37,323 nucleotides of DNA from an uncultured Lachnospiraceae bacterium (GTDB lineage Bacteria; Bacillota; Clostridia; Lachnospirales; Lachnospiraceae). The notes under the pieces are model-generated. The model ran no database searches. It was given only the letters and a program-made list of their open reading frames with translations, and was not told where the DNA came from. The stretch is from assembly GCA_947567595.1 (NCBI GenBank), contig CANOMQ010000040.1, forward strand, positions 1 to 37,323, in the 5' to 3' direction. Made by a program: the position numbers and the translations under genes. Of the stretch, positions 8,245-16,860 are shown in pieces. How positions within the stretch are numbered: the stretch's first letter is position 1; each line of letters opens with the position of its first letter.

Positions 8245-9045
8245 TTATGGTCTAAGCCCCATACCGCCTTCGAGCGTCAGCGTCTCGCCTGTTAAATACT
8301 TAAAATCCGGTGACGCAAGCTGAACGCACACGCGCCCGATTTCAAGCTCCGAATCCCCGTAATGCCCGGCCGGAGGCATTTTCACATTTGCCTTGAACGC
8401 GTCGGGATATGCCTGCTCAAACTGCTCAAGCTGTGCCGTCCATGCAAGCGGGCAGATGATATTGACATTGATTCCGTCCTTCGCCCACTCCGTCGCCGCA
8501 ACGCGCGTCAGTCCCCGGATACCCTCCTTTGCCGCCGCATAGGCACATTGCCCGAAGTTCCCGAACAATCCGGCGCCGGACGCGAAATTGATGACAGAAC
8601 CCTTGGACTTTACCAAATAGGGATAGCAAGCCTTCATATAATAAAACGTCGCATAAAGTCCCGAATAGAGCGCAAGGTCAAACTGCTCCGTCGTATGCTC
8701 CGCCAAAGGCACGCCGGAAGCGGACGCCTGCGCGTTGTTAATCAAAACATCAATTCCTCCGAACGTGTCAACCGTCTGCTTTACGACATTTGCGACAACC
8801 GCCTCGTTGTCCGCGCCCGCGTTCACGTCCGCCTGCACAATCAGAACCTGAATGCTGTAAAGCCGTTCCAGCTCCTCCTTCGCCGCCTCAAGCTTTTTCA
8901 CGTTCCGCCCCGTAATCACGAGATTTGCGCCCTCCTTCGCATACGCCGTCGCAATTCCGTAGCCGATGGAGCCACACCTGCCGTCGCTCAAAACTGCCCT
9001 GCCTGCGCCTGTGATAATTGCGGTCTTTCCTGTTAAAAATCCCAT
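8245..9045 (-). CDS. Short-chain dehydrogenase/reductase (SDR) family oxidoreductase
   Basis: A 266-residue cytoplasmic NAD(P)-dependent oxidoreductase with a Rossmann fold. The glycine-rich motif TGAGRAVLSDGRCGSIGYG (residues 12-30) contains an extra segment between TGAGR and GSIG compared with a standard TGxxxGIG loop. NNAQ replaces the usual NNAG, and the catalytic Ser-Tyr-Lys is visible as NFASGAG and YAAAKEG. The C-terminal GETLTLEGGMGLRP resembles 3-oxoacyl-ACP-reductase-like SDRs. The ATG follows AAGGAGG. The substrate cannot be deduced. The gene lies 47 bp downstream of the unrecognised gene on the same strand, with a small CCTGT/ACAGG hairpin between them, so they may be cotranscribed. 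Confidence 0.9.
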   Translation of the reverse strand: MGFLTGKTAIITGAGRAVLSDGRCGSIGYGIATAYAKEGANLVITGRNVKKLEAAKEELERLYSIQVLIVQADVNAGADNEAVVANVVKQTVDTFGGIDVLINNAQASASGVPLAEHTTEQFDLALYSGLYATFYYMKACYPYLVKSKGSVINFASGAGLFGNFGQCAYAAAKEGIRGLTRVAATEWAKDGINVNIICPLAWTAQLEQFEQAYPDAFKANVKMPPAGHYGDSELEIGRVCVQLASPDFKYLTGETLTLEGGMGLRP

Positions 9046-9092
9046 AAAAATCCTCCTTATTTACTATGATTAACCTGTCGAAACAGGAACAA

Positions 9093-9683
9093 CTACCATT
9101 CGTAAGGGTAGCCTAACTTCCTCATAAAGTCAACCATCTGCCAATCCTCGCACTGCCCGAACTCGTCGTCCGCGTACGCCTTTTCGCTGTAGCTTCTGCG
9201 CATGGCGTTTGTCCAAAATACGATATATTTTTCAATGGAAGCCTTGTCCACATGGAAATATTTTGCGATAATGCCCGCGTTTCCCCTCATCTGCGCCATG
9301 TCGTCCGGCGTCGTTTCGTCAAAATAGTCGGGCATGGGGACAAAGCGGTCAATTTCCAAGCCCTTGTCATATAAAAAGTATCCCCAAAAATCGCCGTCAT
9401 ATATATACAATAATAAAACGGCTTTTCCCAATTCCTCAGAAATGGCGCTTGCAAGCCCCTCATATCCGATGCAGTCCTCATTAAATAAAATACTGACGCC
9501 GCCCTTTGCGGACTGGTACTTGCAGTCTTTGGGTATCAGGTCAATGATGTGGTACGTTTCAGCCTCATTATATCCGCCGCCCTCTAACGGGTGCGCATAT
9601 TGCTCGGCGACCGTCGCAACCGCGTCCCTGACCGCGCTCTCATTGCAGTCCGGTATGATTGCGGTCTGTAAAAATAACCCCAT
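9093..9683 (-). CDS. Unrecognised 196-residue protein
   Basis: I do not recognise a family. The start at 9683 (MGLFLQTAIIPDC) is chosen because AAAGGAG precedes it; an upstream ATG at 9740 lacks such a site. The protein is acidic, with no signal peptide or membrane segment, so it is probably cytoplasmic. Aromatic and acidic residues are frequent (YIYDGDFWGYFLYDKG, MPDYFDE, KLGYPYEW at the C-terminus). It is divergent from the cobalamin operon (144 bp apart) and upstream of the SDR gene on the same strand. There is no evidence linking it to cobalamin. Codon use resembles its neighbours. Confidence 0.75.
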   Translation of the reverse strand: MGLFLQTAIIPDCNESAVRDAVATVAEQYAHPLEGGGYNEAETYHIIDLIPKDCKYQSAKGGVSILFNEDCIGYEGLASAISEELGKAVLLLYIYDGDFWGYFLYDKGLEIDRFVPMPDYFDETTPDDMAQMRGNAGIIAKYFHVDKASIEKYIVFWTNAMRRSYSEKAYADDEFGQCEDWQMVDFMRKLGYPYEW

Positions 9684-9775
9684 ATGGATACTCCTTTCCG
9701 TTCGTTCATAAATACATTTCCCGTTACCATTATAATCCATTTTTCACAAAAAGAATAGCCATATTTTTCGGGGAA

Positions 9776-9784
9776 TGGTATACT
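9776..9784 (+). promoter_or_regulatory. Probable extended -10 promoter of the cobalamin operon
   Basis: TGGTATACT (9776-9784) fits the extended -10 pattern TGnTATAAT with one change. No good -35 is seen at 17 bp. The leader to cbiL is only about 35 nt, so there is no room for a cobalamin riboswitch, and none is seen anywhere in 9684-9827. Confidence 0.5.
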
Positions 9785-9827
9785 ATATTTGTTATAAAAA
9801 TAAGTCAGGAATGAAACGGGGGTTATC

Positions 9828-10529
9828 ATGAAGGGAATACTATACGGCGTGGGTGTCGGTCCGGGCGAGCCGGAGCTTCTCACCTTAAAGGCAGTCCGCA
9901 TAATCAAGGAATGCGCATACATCGCGGTTCCGGCAGACGACAAAAACACCTGCCTTGCATATCAAATCGCCTCGCAGGCAGCAGACATTTCCGAAAAGCC
10001 CTGCATTACAATCCATATGCCGATGACAAAGGACAAAGCGGTGCTGGAGCAGGCGCATACGGACGGCGCGGAAAAAATCGCGGATATACTGGATAAAGGA
10101 TACGACGTCGCGTTCCTTGTGCTTGGCGACGCCGCCATTTACGCCACATATGGTTATGTCCATGAAAAAATAAAGGCACTTGGCTATGAGACGCAGATTG
10201 TCAGCGCAGTCCCGTCCTTTTGCGCGGCGGCGGCAAGGCTGAACACCACGCTGGTGCAGCAGGAGCAGGAGCTTCATATCATTCCGGCGGCATACCCGTG
10301 CGAGGAGGCGTTGAAGCTGTCCGGCACAAAGGTATTTATGAAGGCGGGAAGCCGTTTGGCACAGCTAAAGGAGGCGCTTTGCGGGACGAAGGACACGGTT
10401 TATATGGTGGAAAACTGCGGGCTGGAAAATGAACGTATATTCGAGACGACGGACGGGCTGGACGAGACGGCAGGCTATTATTCCATTGTGATTGTCAAAA
10501 GCGCGGAGCGGGAGGACTATGCAGGATAA
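9828..10529 (+). CDS. cbiL: Precorrin-2/cobalt-factor II C20-methyltransferase
   Basis: A 233-residue SAM-dependent methyltransferase that adds the C20 methyl group early in corrin ring synthesis. The tetrapyrrole methylase opening GVGVGPGEPELLTLKAV (residues 7-23) and the FLVLGDAAIYATYGYV segment, which matches the SAM-site loop of CbiL/CobI proteins, identify it. ATG follows a GGGGG-type site. It is the first gene of the operon, and its end overlaps the next start by 11 bp. CbiL (anaerobic) versus CobI (aerobic) is decided by the context of CbiG, CbiET and CbiJ. Confidence 0.93.
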   Translation: MKGILYGVGVGPGEPELLTLKAVRIIKECAYIAVPADDKNTCLAYQIASQAADISEKPCITIHMPMTKDKAVLEQAHTDGAEKIADILDKGYDVAFLVLGDAAIYATYGYVHEKIKALGYETQIVSAVPSFCAAAARLNTTLVQQEQELHIIPAAYPCEEALKLSGTKVFMKAGSRLAQLKEALCGTKDTVYMVENCGLENERIFETTDGLDETAGYYSIVIVKSAEREDYAG

Positions 10530-11724
10530 AAAAATCTACCTGATTGGTATCGGGACGGGAACTTATGAGGGGCTGACTGTCCGGGCGGCGAAGCTGATGG
10601 AGGGCTGCGACTTGATTTTCGGCGCGGGGCGAATGCTTGAGGCGGCGGCTGGGTGCAAAGCGGAAAAAATTGCGGCGTACCAGCCAAAGGAAATCCGTGC
10701 GCATTTGGAGAACGAGGAACATCGGGACTGGCAGTGTGCCTGTGTGCTTTTGTCGGGAGACGTGGGCTTTTACAGTGGTGCGAAGCAGCTTTTAGAGGAA
10801 TTTCGGGACTATGCGGTGGAGCTGGTGCCGGGCATTTCTTCCCTGTCCGCGTTCTGTGCGGCAATCGGTGTTTTGTGGGAGAGGGCGGCGCTTGTCAGCC
10901 TGCATGGAAGGCAGGAAAACGTGATTGGACGGGTGGACAGGGAGCGGTATACATTTTGTCTGCTTGGCGGCGAGGAGGGACTGCGGGAGCTTGCGGAAAA
11001 GCTGCTTTATTATGGCATGGACGAGGTGGTTTTGCATATCGGGGAAAAGGTCGGCTATCCTGACGAGCGCATTGTCCATATGACGCCAAAGGAAGCGGCA
11101 GAGGGTGCATTTGACAGCTTGCTTGTGGCAATGCTTGAAAATCCGAACCCGAGGGACTGTTTGTTTCCCGAAATGGACGACAGCGTGTGGGTGCGCGGCG
11201 ATGTGCCGATGACAAAGGCGGAAGTGCGCGCGCTTGCCATTTTGAAGCTTGGAATGTCAAAAAATGCGGTGCTGTATGATATTGGCGCAGGCACCGGCTC
11301 CGTGGGCATTCAGGCGGCGGTGTGCTATCCCGACAGCAGTGTTTATGCGGTGGAATATCAGGAAAAGGCGGTTGATTTAATCAGGCAGAACCAGCGGAAA
11401 TTCCGGGCGGACAACCTACATATTATTTATGGAAAGGCACCCGGCGCACTTGAGCCGCTTCCCGCCCCAACCCACGCGTTTATCGGCGGAAGCGCGGGAA
11501 ATCTGCGGGCGATACTTTGTGCCCTGTGGGAGAAAAATCCGCATACGGTCGTTGTAATCAGCCTGATTACATTGGAAACGCTCTCGGAGGTCATGCGCTT
11601 GACAGAGGAATTTGGCATAGAGCCGCAGGTGGTTCAGGTACAGGTATCGCGGGCGAAAAAGGCGGGCGCGTATCATCTGTTGAGCGGGCAAAATCCCGTG
11701 ACGTTAGTAAAGCTTGCGCCATGA
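10519..11724 (+). CDS. cbiET: Fused CbiE-CbiT precorrin-6Y C5,15-methyltransferase/decarboxylase
   Basis: A 401-residue fusion. The N-terminal half (residues 1 to about 205) is a tetrapyrrole methylase with IGIGTGTYEGLTVRA and LLSGDVGFYSGA, the C5-methyltransferase CbiE. The C-terminal half is a class I Rossmann methyltransferase with DIGAGTGSVGIQAA (CbiT, C15-methylation with loss of the C12 acetate carboxyl). The fusion is equivalent to aerobic CobL. The ATG at 10519 is preceded by GGGAGGA and overlaps cbiL. An earlier in-frame TTG is less likely. Acts in the cytoplasm, late in ring contraction chemistry. Confidence 0.93.
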   Translation: MQDKKIYLIGIGTGTYEGLTVRAAKLMEGCDLIFGAGRMLEAAAGCKAEKIAAYQPKEIRAHLENEEHRDWQCACVLLSGDVGFYSGAKQLLEEFRDYAVELVPGISSLSAFCAAIGVLWERAALVSLHGRQENVIGRVDRERYTFCLLGGEEGLRELAEKLLYYGMDEVVLHIGEKVGYPDERIVHMTPKEAAEGAFDSLLVAMLENPNPRDCLFPEMDDSVWVRGDVPMTKAEVRALAILKLGMSKNAVLYDIGAGTGSVGIQAAVCYPDSSVYAVEYQEKAVDLIRQNQRKFRADNLHIIYGKAPGALEPLPAPTHAFIGGSAGNLRAILCALWEKNPHTVVVISLITLETLSEVMRLTEEFGIEPQVVQVQVSRAKKAGAYHLLSGQNPVTLVKLAP

Positions 11725-11756
11725 AAACAGCCATTTGGCACAAAACGGAGGACGGT

Positions 11757-12812
11757 ATGGAAAACGGTCACGGCGGTGATATTTACGCGTATGAAAACGG
11801 GGAATGCATAACGGATTTTTCGACGAATATCAATCCGTTTGGGACGCCGCCGGAGGTTGTCGCGGCGGTGGTTTCGGGCGCGCAGTCGCTTGCGCGTTAT
11901 CCCGACTGGTCGTGCAGGAAGCTTCGGGAGGCACTTGCAAAGCATATCGGGTGTCTTGCGCAGGACGTGATTTGTGGAAACGGCGCGGCGGAGCTGATTT
12001 TTTCGACTGTGTCAGCGAAAAAGCCAAAGACCGCGCTGCTTGTGGCACCTTGCTTTGCGGAGTATGAGGCGGCGCTTGTGGCGGCAGGGGCGGATATTCG
12101 CTACCATATGCTGTTGCCGGAACAGGATTTTTTGCTGACGTCGGATTTTGAGAAAGCACTGACGGCAGATTTGGATATGGTCTTTTTGTGCGTCCCAAAC
12201 AATCCGACCGGGGTGGTTCTTGAAAAGGAGCGTTTGACGGCAATCGCGGATATTTGTGAAAAAAATAACATTTTGTGCGTGCTGGACGAGTGCTTTAATG
12301 ACTTTTTGGAAAATCCAAAAACGCACTCGCTACTGGACAGGATAACGGGCAGAAATCACCTGATTATTTTAAAATCATTCACGAAAATGTATGCGCTTGC
12401 GGGGCTTCGGCTGGGGTATGCTGTTTCCTGCAACCATGCGCTTTTGGAGGAAATTTACAGGCAGAGACAGCCGTGGGCGGTTTCCTCGCTTGCGCAAAGG
12501 GCGGGGCTTGCGGCACTTTCGCAGACGGCGTTTGTAGAACAGTCAAGGGCGGTGCTTTTAGCGGAGCGGGTATTTTTGGAGCAAGGGCTTTTGGCGCTTG
12601 GCTTTCGCGTGTTTGCGGGAGACGGGAATTTTCTTCTGTTTTACGGTGCGCAAGGCTGGAAGGAGCGGCTTTTGGAGCGGGGCTTTTTGATACGGGACTG
12701 CGGCAATTACCGTGGTCTTGAAAATGGGTATTACCGCATTGGCGTGCGCACGCATGATGAGAATGTGCGGCTGTTAAACGCAATGCGGCTAATTTTGGAG
12801 GAGGGACGCTAG
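11757..12812 (+). CDS. cobD: Threonine-phosphate decarboxylase (aminopropanol phosphate synthesis)
   Basis: A 351-residue PLP-dependent class I/II aminotransferase-fold protein related to HisC. It makes (R)-1-amino-2-propanol phosphate, the linker joined to cobyric acid by CbiB. The family opening NGHGGDIYAYE, TNINPFGTP, NPTGVVLE, and the PLP-lysine segment KSFTKMYALAGLRLGY are visible. I choose the ATG at 11757, preceded by GGAGG. An ATG at 11721 overlaps the cbiET stop but lacks a ribosome site. Its stop abuts the next ATG (TAG-ATG). HisC is the alternative, but the cobalamin operon context favours CobD. Confidence 0.9.
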   Translation: MENGHGGDIYAYENGECITDFSTNINPFGTPPEVVAAVVSGAQSLARYPDWSCRKLREALAKHIGCLAQDVICGNGAAELIFSTVSAKKPKTALLVAPCFAEYEAALVAAGADIRYHMLLPEQDFLLTSDFEKALTADLDMVFLCVPNNPTGVVLEKERLTAIADICEKNNILCVLDECFNDFLENPKTHSLLDRITGRNHLIILKSFTKMYALAGLRLGYAVSCNHALLEEIYRQRQPWAVSSLAQRAGLAALSQTAFVEQSRAVLLAERVFLEQGLLALGFRVFAGDGNFLLFYGAQGWKERLLERGFLIRDCGNYRGLENGYYRIGVRTHDENVRLLNAMRLILEEGR

Positions 12813-13565
12813 ATGGTGCATTTTGTCGGCGCGGGCAGTGGCGCGGTGGATTTGATAACGGTCAGGGGGAAGCGGCTGATTGAGGAGGCGGACGTCATTA
12901 TTTATGCAGGCTCGCTTGTCAATCCCGCACTGCTTGACTACGCGAAACAGGGCTGTCAGGTACACAACAGCGCGTATCTGCATTTGGACGGGATTATTGA
13001 TTTGATGAAGGACGCGGAGGCAAAGGGGCTTATGACGGTGCGGCTGCACACGGGGGACCCATCGCTGTACGGGGCAATCCGGGAGCAGATGGACCGCTTG
13101 AAGGAGTTGGGCATTGATTATGATGTATGTCCGGGCGTAAGTTCTTTTTGCGGTGCGGCTGCGGCGTTGAAGGCGGAGTACACACTTCCGGGTGTGTCGC
13201 AGTCCGTCATTATCACGCGCATGGCGGGGAGGACGCCTGTGCGGGAGAAGGAGCGCATGAGAAGCCTTGCGGCGCATGGGGCGACGATGGTTATTTTTTT
13301 AAGCGCGGGGCTTTTGGAGGAGCTGACACAGGAGCTGCTTGCGGGCGGGTATGGCGCGGATACGCCTGCGGCGATTGTCTATAAGGCGACTTGGGAGGAC
13401 GAAAAGGTGGTACGCTGCACGGTGTCGGAGCTTGTGGAGGCGGCAAAAAAGCACGGTATCACAAAGACGGCACTTATCACGGTGGGCGGGTTTCTCGGTG
13501 ATGATTACGAGTTGTCCAAGCTCTACGACGCGCAGTTTACGACGGGGTTTCGAGATGGAAATTAA
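12813..13565 (+). CDS. cbiF: Cobalt-precorrin-4 C11-methyltransferase
   Basis: A 250-residue tetrapyrrole methylase. The opening VHFVGAGSGAVDLITVRG (residues 2-19), YAGSLVNPALL, HTGDPSLYGA and PGVSSFCGAAAAL match CbiF/CobM closely. It methylates C11 with SAM after ring contraction. GGAGGGA precedes the ATG, which directly follows the cobD stop. It overlaps cbiG by 11 bp. Length matches the family (about 250). Confidence 0.95.
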   Translation: MVHFVGAGSGAVDLITVRGKRLIEEADVIIYAGSLVNPALLDYAKQGCQVHNSAYLHLDGIIDLMKDAEAKGLMTVRLHTGDPSLYGAIREQMDRLKELGIDYDVCPGVSSFCGAAAALKAEYTLPGVSQSVIITRMAGRTPVREKERMRSLAAHGATMVIFLSAGLLEELTQELLAGGYGADTPAAIVYKATWEDEKVVRCTVSELVEAAKKHGITKTALITVGGFLGDDYELSKLYDAQFTTGFRDGN

Positions 13566-14598
13566 TATCATGGCGTACACGAGACAGGGCGGTGCGCTTT
13601 GCGTGCGGTTAATGGAGGGGCTTGCGGAGAAAGGATATACCTGCAAGGGGTATTTATTTCATAAGTATGAAAACAGTCGTTTGGAACGCTTTGAACATGC
13701 GGAGGAGGTCATCGGCGCGGCGTTTGAAAACGGGAGCGCTTTGATACTGGTCTGCGCTGTCGGGATTGCGGTGCGTAAGGTGAGCGGGTTTCTCCAATCA
13801 AAGGTGACAGACCCTCCGGTTGTCGTGCTGGACGATATGGGGCGATTTTGCATTCCGCTTCTTTCGGGGCACTTGGGCGGCGCGAACGCGCTAGCCGAGG
13901 TCTGCGCCGGAATTACGGGGGGCATTGCCGTGATTACGACGGCGACGGATATACACGACCGGTTTGCGGTAGATGTGTTTGCCAAAAGGAACGGACTGCT
14001 GATAACGGACATGCGCAGGGCAAAGCAAGTGTCGGCGGATTTGCTTGACGGGAAAACGGTTTATCTTTATGCGGAGAACGTATGTTTTGAAAACGTGCCA
14101 AGGGACAGTGCCGTAATCGTGACGGACGAGCGGGAGCGGGCAGAGGACGGGGGGATTATCATTTCTGCGCGGACTTGCGAAAACGGCAGTGCGTTGCAGC
14201 TTATCCCAAAGCAGGTGACGCTTGGAATTGGCTGTCGGCGCGGTACGCCAAAAGAGCAGATTGCGGCGGCGGTGTACAGCGTGCTTTCGGAGCATGAAAT
14301 TGCGTTTTCGTCCGTGAAACAGGTCTGTTCGATTGACTTAAAGCGGGACGAGGCAGGATTGCAGGCTTTTTGTGCGGAAAACGGACTCCTGTTTCGTACG
14401 TTTTCAAGCGGCGAGCTGGCGGGTGTTGCGGGCAGCTTTGCGCATTCGGCGTTTGTGGAGGAGACGGCGGGCGTTGATAATGTGTGCGAGCGAAGCGCGG
14501 TTTTGGGAAGCGGCGGGACACTTCTGATTAAAAAGACCATCAAGGAGCATGTCACGGTCGCGGCGGCGGTGGAGACGGCGGTATTGTGGTTTGAATAG
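13555..14598 (+). CDS. cbiG: Cobalt-precorrin-5A hydrolase
   Basis: A 347-residue protein that opens the delta-lactone of cobalt-precorrin-5A and releases acetaldehyde, a step specific to the anaerobic pathway. Family segments are CAVGIAVRKV, DPPVVVLDDMGRFCIPLLSGH with LGGANALA following, TTATDIHDRFAVD and the C-terminal domain with LGIGCRRGTPKEQI. The ATG at 13555 overlaps cbiF and is accepted because the N-terminal strand (EINIMAYTRQG) fits the family; 13570 is the alternative. In some clostridia CbiG is fused to CbiH, but here there is no methyltransferase domain. Confidence 0.92.
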   Translation: MEINIMAYTRQGGALCVRLMEGLAEKGYTCKGYLFHKYENSRLERFEHAEEVIGAAFENGSALILVCAVGIAVRKVSGFLQSKVTDPPVVVLDDMGRFCIPLLSGHLGGANALAEVCAGITGGIAVITTATDIHDRFAVDVFAKRNGLLITDMRRAKQVSADLLDGKTVYLYAENVCFENVPRDSAVIVTDERERAEDGGIIISARTCENGSALQLIPKQVTLGIGCRRGTPKEQIAAAVYSVLSEHEIAFSSVKQVCSIDLKRDEAGLQAFCAENGLLFRTFSSGELAGVAGSFAHSAFVEETAGVDNVCERSAVLGSGGTLLIKKTIKEHVTVAAAVETAVLWFE

Positions 14599-14608
14599 GG
14601 GTTTTAAA

Positions 14609-15442
14609 ATGAAGGACATTTTACTTTTTGCCGGAACGACGGAGGGAAAGCAGGCGGTTGATTTGCTGGAAACGCTTGGCATTGCAGGCTATGTGAGCGT
14701 GGCGACGGCGTATGGGAGGCAGGTGCTTGACGGGGCGTATCGGGCTTGTCAGGTGCTTGTGGGAAGAATGGACGCGGGGCAGATTGCGGATTTTTTGCGC
14801 GGGCATGGGATTGCGCTTGTGATTGACGCGACGCACCCGTATGCCGTGGAGGTGACAAAAAACGCTAAGGACGCGTGCCGGTTGTGCGGCGTGGAATATC
14901 TGCGGGTGGTACGGCAGCAGGGAAAACGGCTGAAAGAGGCGGTTTACTGTGCGGATATGGAGCAGGCGGCGCAGCTTCTTAGCGGGCAGGAGGGCAATGT
15001 GCTTTTGACGACGGGAAGCAAGGATTTGGCGGTCTTTGCGCGGATACCGGATTTTCAAAACCGGGTTTTTGCAAGGATACTGCCGGTGGAGCAGTCCGTG
15101 CGCATTGCGCTTGACGCAGGCTTTTGCAAGGAGCATTTAATCTGCGAAAAGGGACCGTTTTCACAGCGGCAGAATGAAGCGCAGCTAAGGCAGTGCGGCG
15201 CGCGTTTTCTTGTCACAAAGGATACCGGGGACGCGGGCGGATTTTGGGAGAAGGCGCAGGCGGCACGGGCGCTTGGCGTTTCGCTTGTGGTGGTGGAGCG
15301 TCCGCAGGAGACGGGCATTACGATTGCGCAGCTAGAACAATATTTGTGTGATTTTTATGCACGTGGATGTCCAAATAAAATTTGTCAGCAGGCTGACGGA
15401 CGTCCGGCGCGTGATGATACCAAAACGGAGGCAATACAATGA
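14609..15442 (+). CDS. cbiJ: Cobalt-precorrin-6A reductase
   Basis: A 277-residue NAD(P)H-dependent reductase of the corrin macrocycle (CbiJ/CobK). LLFAGTTEGKQAVDLL at the N-terminus, DATHPYAVEVTKNA, LLTTGSKDLAVF and the later CEKGPFSQRQNEA and LVTKDTGDAGGFWEK are family hallmarks. The ATG at 14609 follows AGGGG; longer readings overlap cbiG without a ribosome site. The C-terminal tail after about residue 250 (Cys, Asn, Gln and Lys rich) extends past the conserved core. It overlaps cbiA by 4 bp (ATGA). Confidence 0.93.
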   Translation: MKDILLFAGTTEGKQAVDLLETLGIAGYVSVATAYGRQVLDGAYRACQVLVGRMDAGQIADFLRGHGIALVIDATHPYAVEVTKNAKDACRLCGVEYLRVVRQQGKRLKEAVYCADMEQAAQLLSGQEGNVLLTTGSKDLAVFARIPDFQNRVFARILPVEQSVRIALDAGFCKEHLICEKGPFSQRQNEAQLRQCGARFLVTKDTGDAGGFWEKAQAARALGVSLVVVERPQETGITIAQLEQYLCDFYARGCPNKICQQADGRPARDDTKTEAIQ

Positions 15443-16860
15443 CACCAAGGATTATGATTGCGGGCACGGCGAGCGGGTGCGGAAAGACGACGGCAGTCTG
15501 CGCCGTGCTTGCGGCTTTGGTCAACAGGGGAGTGAAAGCCGCCGCGTTTAAGTGCGGTCCCGACTATATTGATCCGATGTTTCACAGCCGGATTATCGGA
15601 ACACCGTCGTACAATTTGGACGGGTATTTTATGGACAAGGAGACACTGCGCGAACTGCTGTTTGGGCACACGCGCGGCATGGACATTGCGGTGCTTGAGG
15701 GCGTGATGGGTTATTATGACGGGCTTGGAATGGAGGATACGGCAAGCTCATATGCAGTGGCGCGTGATACGGGGACGCCTGTCATTCTCGTCGTGCCCTG
15801 TCGGGGAATGGGGAAATCCGTGCAGGCGGTGATTGACGGGTATGTGCAGTTCCGGTCAAATTCCAACATCAAAGGCATTTTCTTTTGGCAGCTTGCTCCT
15901 TCGCTCTATCCTGCCATGAAGGAATACTGCGCGCAGAAGCATATTAGGGCGCTTGGCTATTTTCCATATATTAAGGAGGCGCAGATTGAGAGCCGTCATC
16001 TTGGCTTAATCACGGCGGACGAGGTTGCGGATTTGAAGGAAAAGGTACAGCTTTTGGCAAAGGCGGCAGAGGAGTACCTTGACTTTGACGGCATACTGGA
16101 CTTGGCATGTACTGCAACTGGACTTACGGATTTGGAGCATAAGTCACCGGAATTTTTGCGGGAAGGTCAGAACGCGTCAGGCAAAAAACGCGTGCGCATT
16201 GCGGTTGCAAGGGACAGGGCATTTTGCTTTTATTATGAGGATAATTTTGCGCTCTTGCAGGCGCTTGGCTGTGAGCTTGTGCCGTTTTCGCCGCTTGCGG
16301 ACAGGGCGCTTCCAAAGGAGCTTGACGGGCTGATTTTGGGGGGCGGCTATCCCGAGCTTTATGTAAGGGCATTGGAGCAAAACCATGCTATGCGAAATGC
16401 CGTCAGGGCGGAAATTGCAAATGGCATTCCGACGTATGCGGAGTGCGGCGGTTTTTTGTATCTGCACAGGGAGCTGACCGCGCCCGACGGCACAAGGGGC
16501 GAAATGGCGGGCGTTTTTGACGGTTCCTGCGTGTTTACGAAAAAGCTGCAGCACTTTGGCTATGTGGAGCTTGAGGCGTTAAAGGACAATGTGCTCTGCG
16601 AGGCGGGCGGCAGGATACGGGCGCACGAGTTTCACCGCTGCGTTTCCGATTTATGCGCGGACACGTTTCGGGAGGTGAAGGGGGACAAGGCATGGACGGG
16701 CTTCGTCTCGACGGAAAATGTGCTGGCAGGCTTTCCGCACCTTCATTATGCTGCAAATCCACAGTTTGCGGTCCATTTTGTGGATAAGTGCGCACAATTT
16801 CAGGACAAAAGGGGAAAACAGGCAACATGTACAGATATACGACAATCGCCATTATCATAG
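15439..16860 (+). CDS. cbiA: Cobyrinate a,c-diamide synthase
   Basis: A 473-residue ATP-dependent amidotransferase that converts two side-chain carboxyls of cobyrinate to amides using glutamine. An N-terminal P-loop (GTASGCGKTTAV, residues 9-20) and KCGPDYIDPMFH lie in the synthetase half. The C-terminal class I glutamine amidotransferase-like domain has GGGYPELY and the nucleophile region YAECGGFLYL, plus a late histidine (HEFHRC). The last 25 residues beyond the core overlap the cbiB start by 34 bp. It overlaps cbiJ by 4 bp. Confidence 0.95.
   Translation: MTPRIMIAGTASGCGKTTAVCAVLAALVNRGVKAAAFKCGPDYIDPMFHSRIIGTPSYNLDGYFMDKETLRELLFGHTRGMDIAVLEGVMGYYDGLGMEDTASSYAVARDTGTPVILVVPCRGMGKSVQAVIDGYVQFRSNSNIKGIFFWQLAPSLYPAMKEYCAQKHIRALGYFPYIKEAQIESRHLGLITADEVADLKEKVQLLAKAAEEYLDFDGILDLACTATGLTDLEHKSPEFLREGQNASGKKRVRIAVARDRAFCFYYEDNFALLQALGCELVPFSPLADRALPKELDGLILGGGYPELYVRALEQNHAMRNAVRAEIANGIPTYAECGGFLYLHRELTAPDGTRGEMAGVFDGSCVFTKKLQHFGYVELEALKDNVLCEAGGRIRAHEFHRCVSDLCADTFREVKGDKAWTGFVSTENVLAGFPHLHYAANPQFAVHFVDKCAQFQDKRGKQATCTDIRQSPLS

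Noticed and set aside
9684-9827. Cobalamin riboswitch upstream of cbiL
   Set aside because: The region is only 144 bp, shared with a divergent gene, and contains no B12-box-like sequence or the expected multi-stem aptamer.
11517-11756. Long N-terminal extension of CobD
   Set aside because: It overlaps cbiET in another frame, has low similarity to any CobD N-terminus, and the ATG at 11757 has a clear ribosome site.
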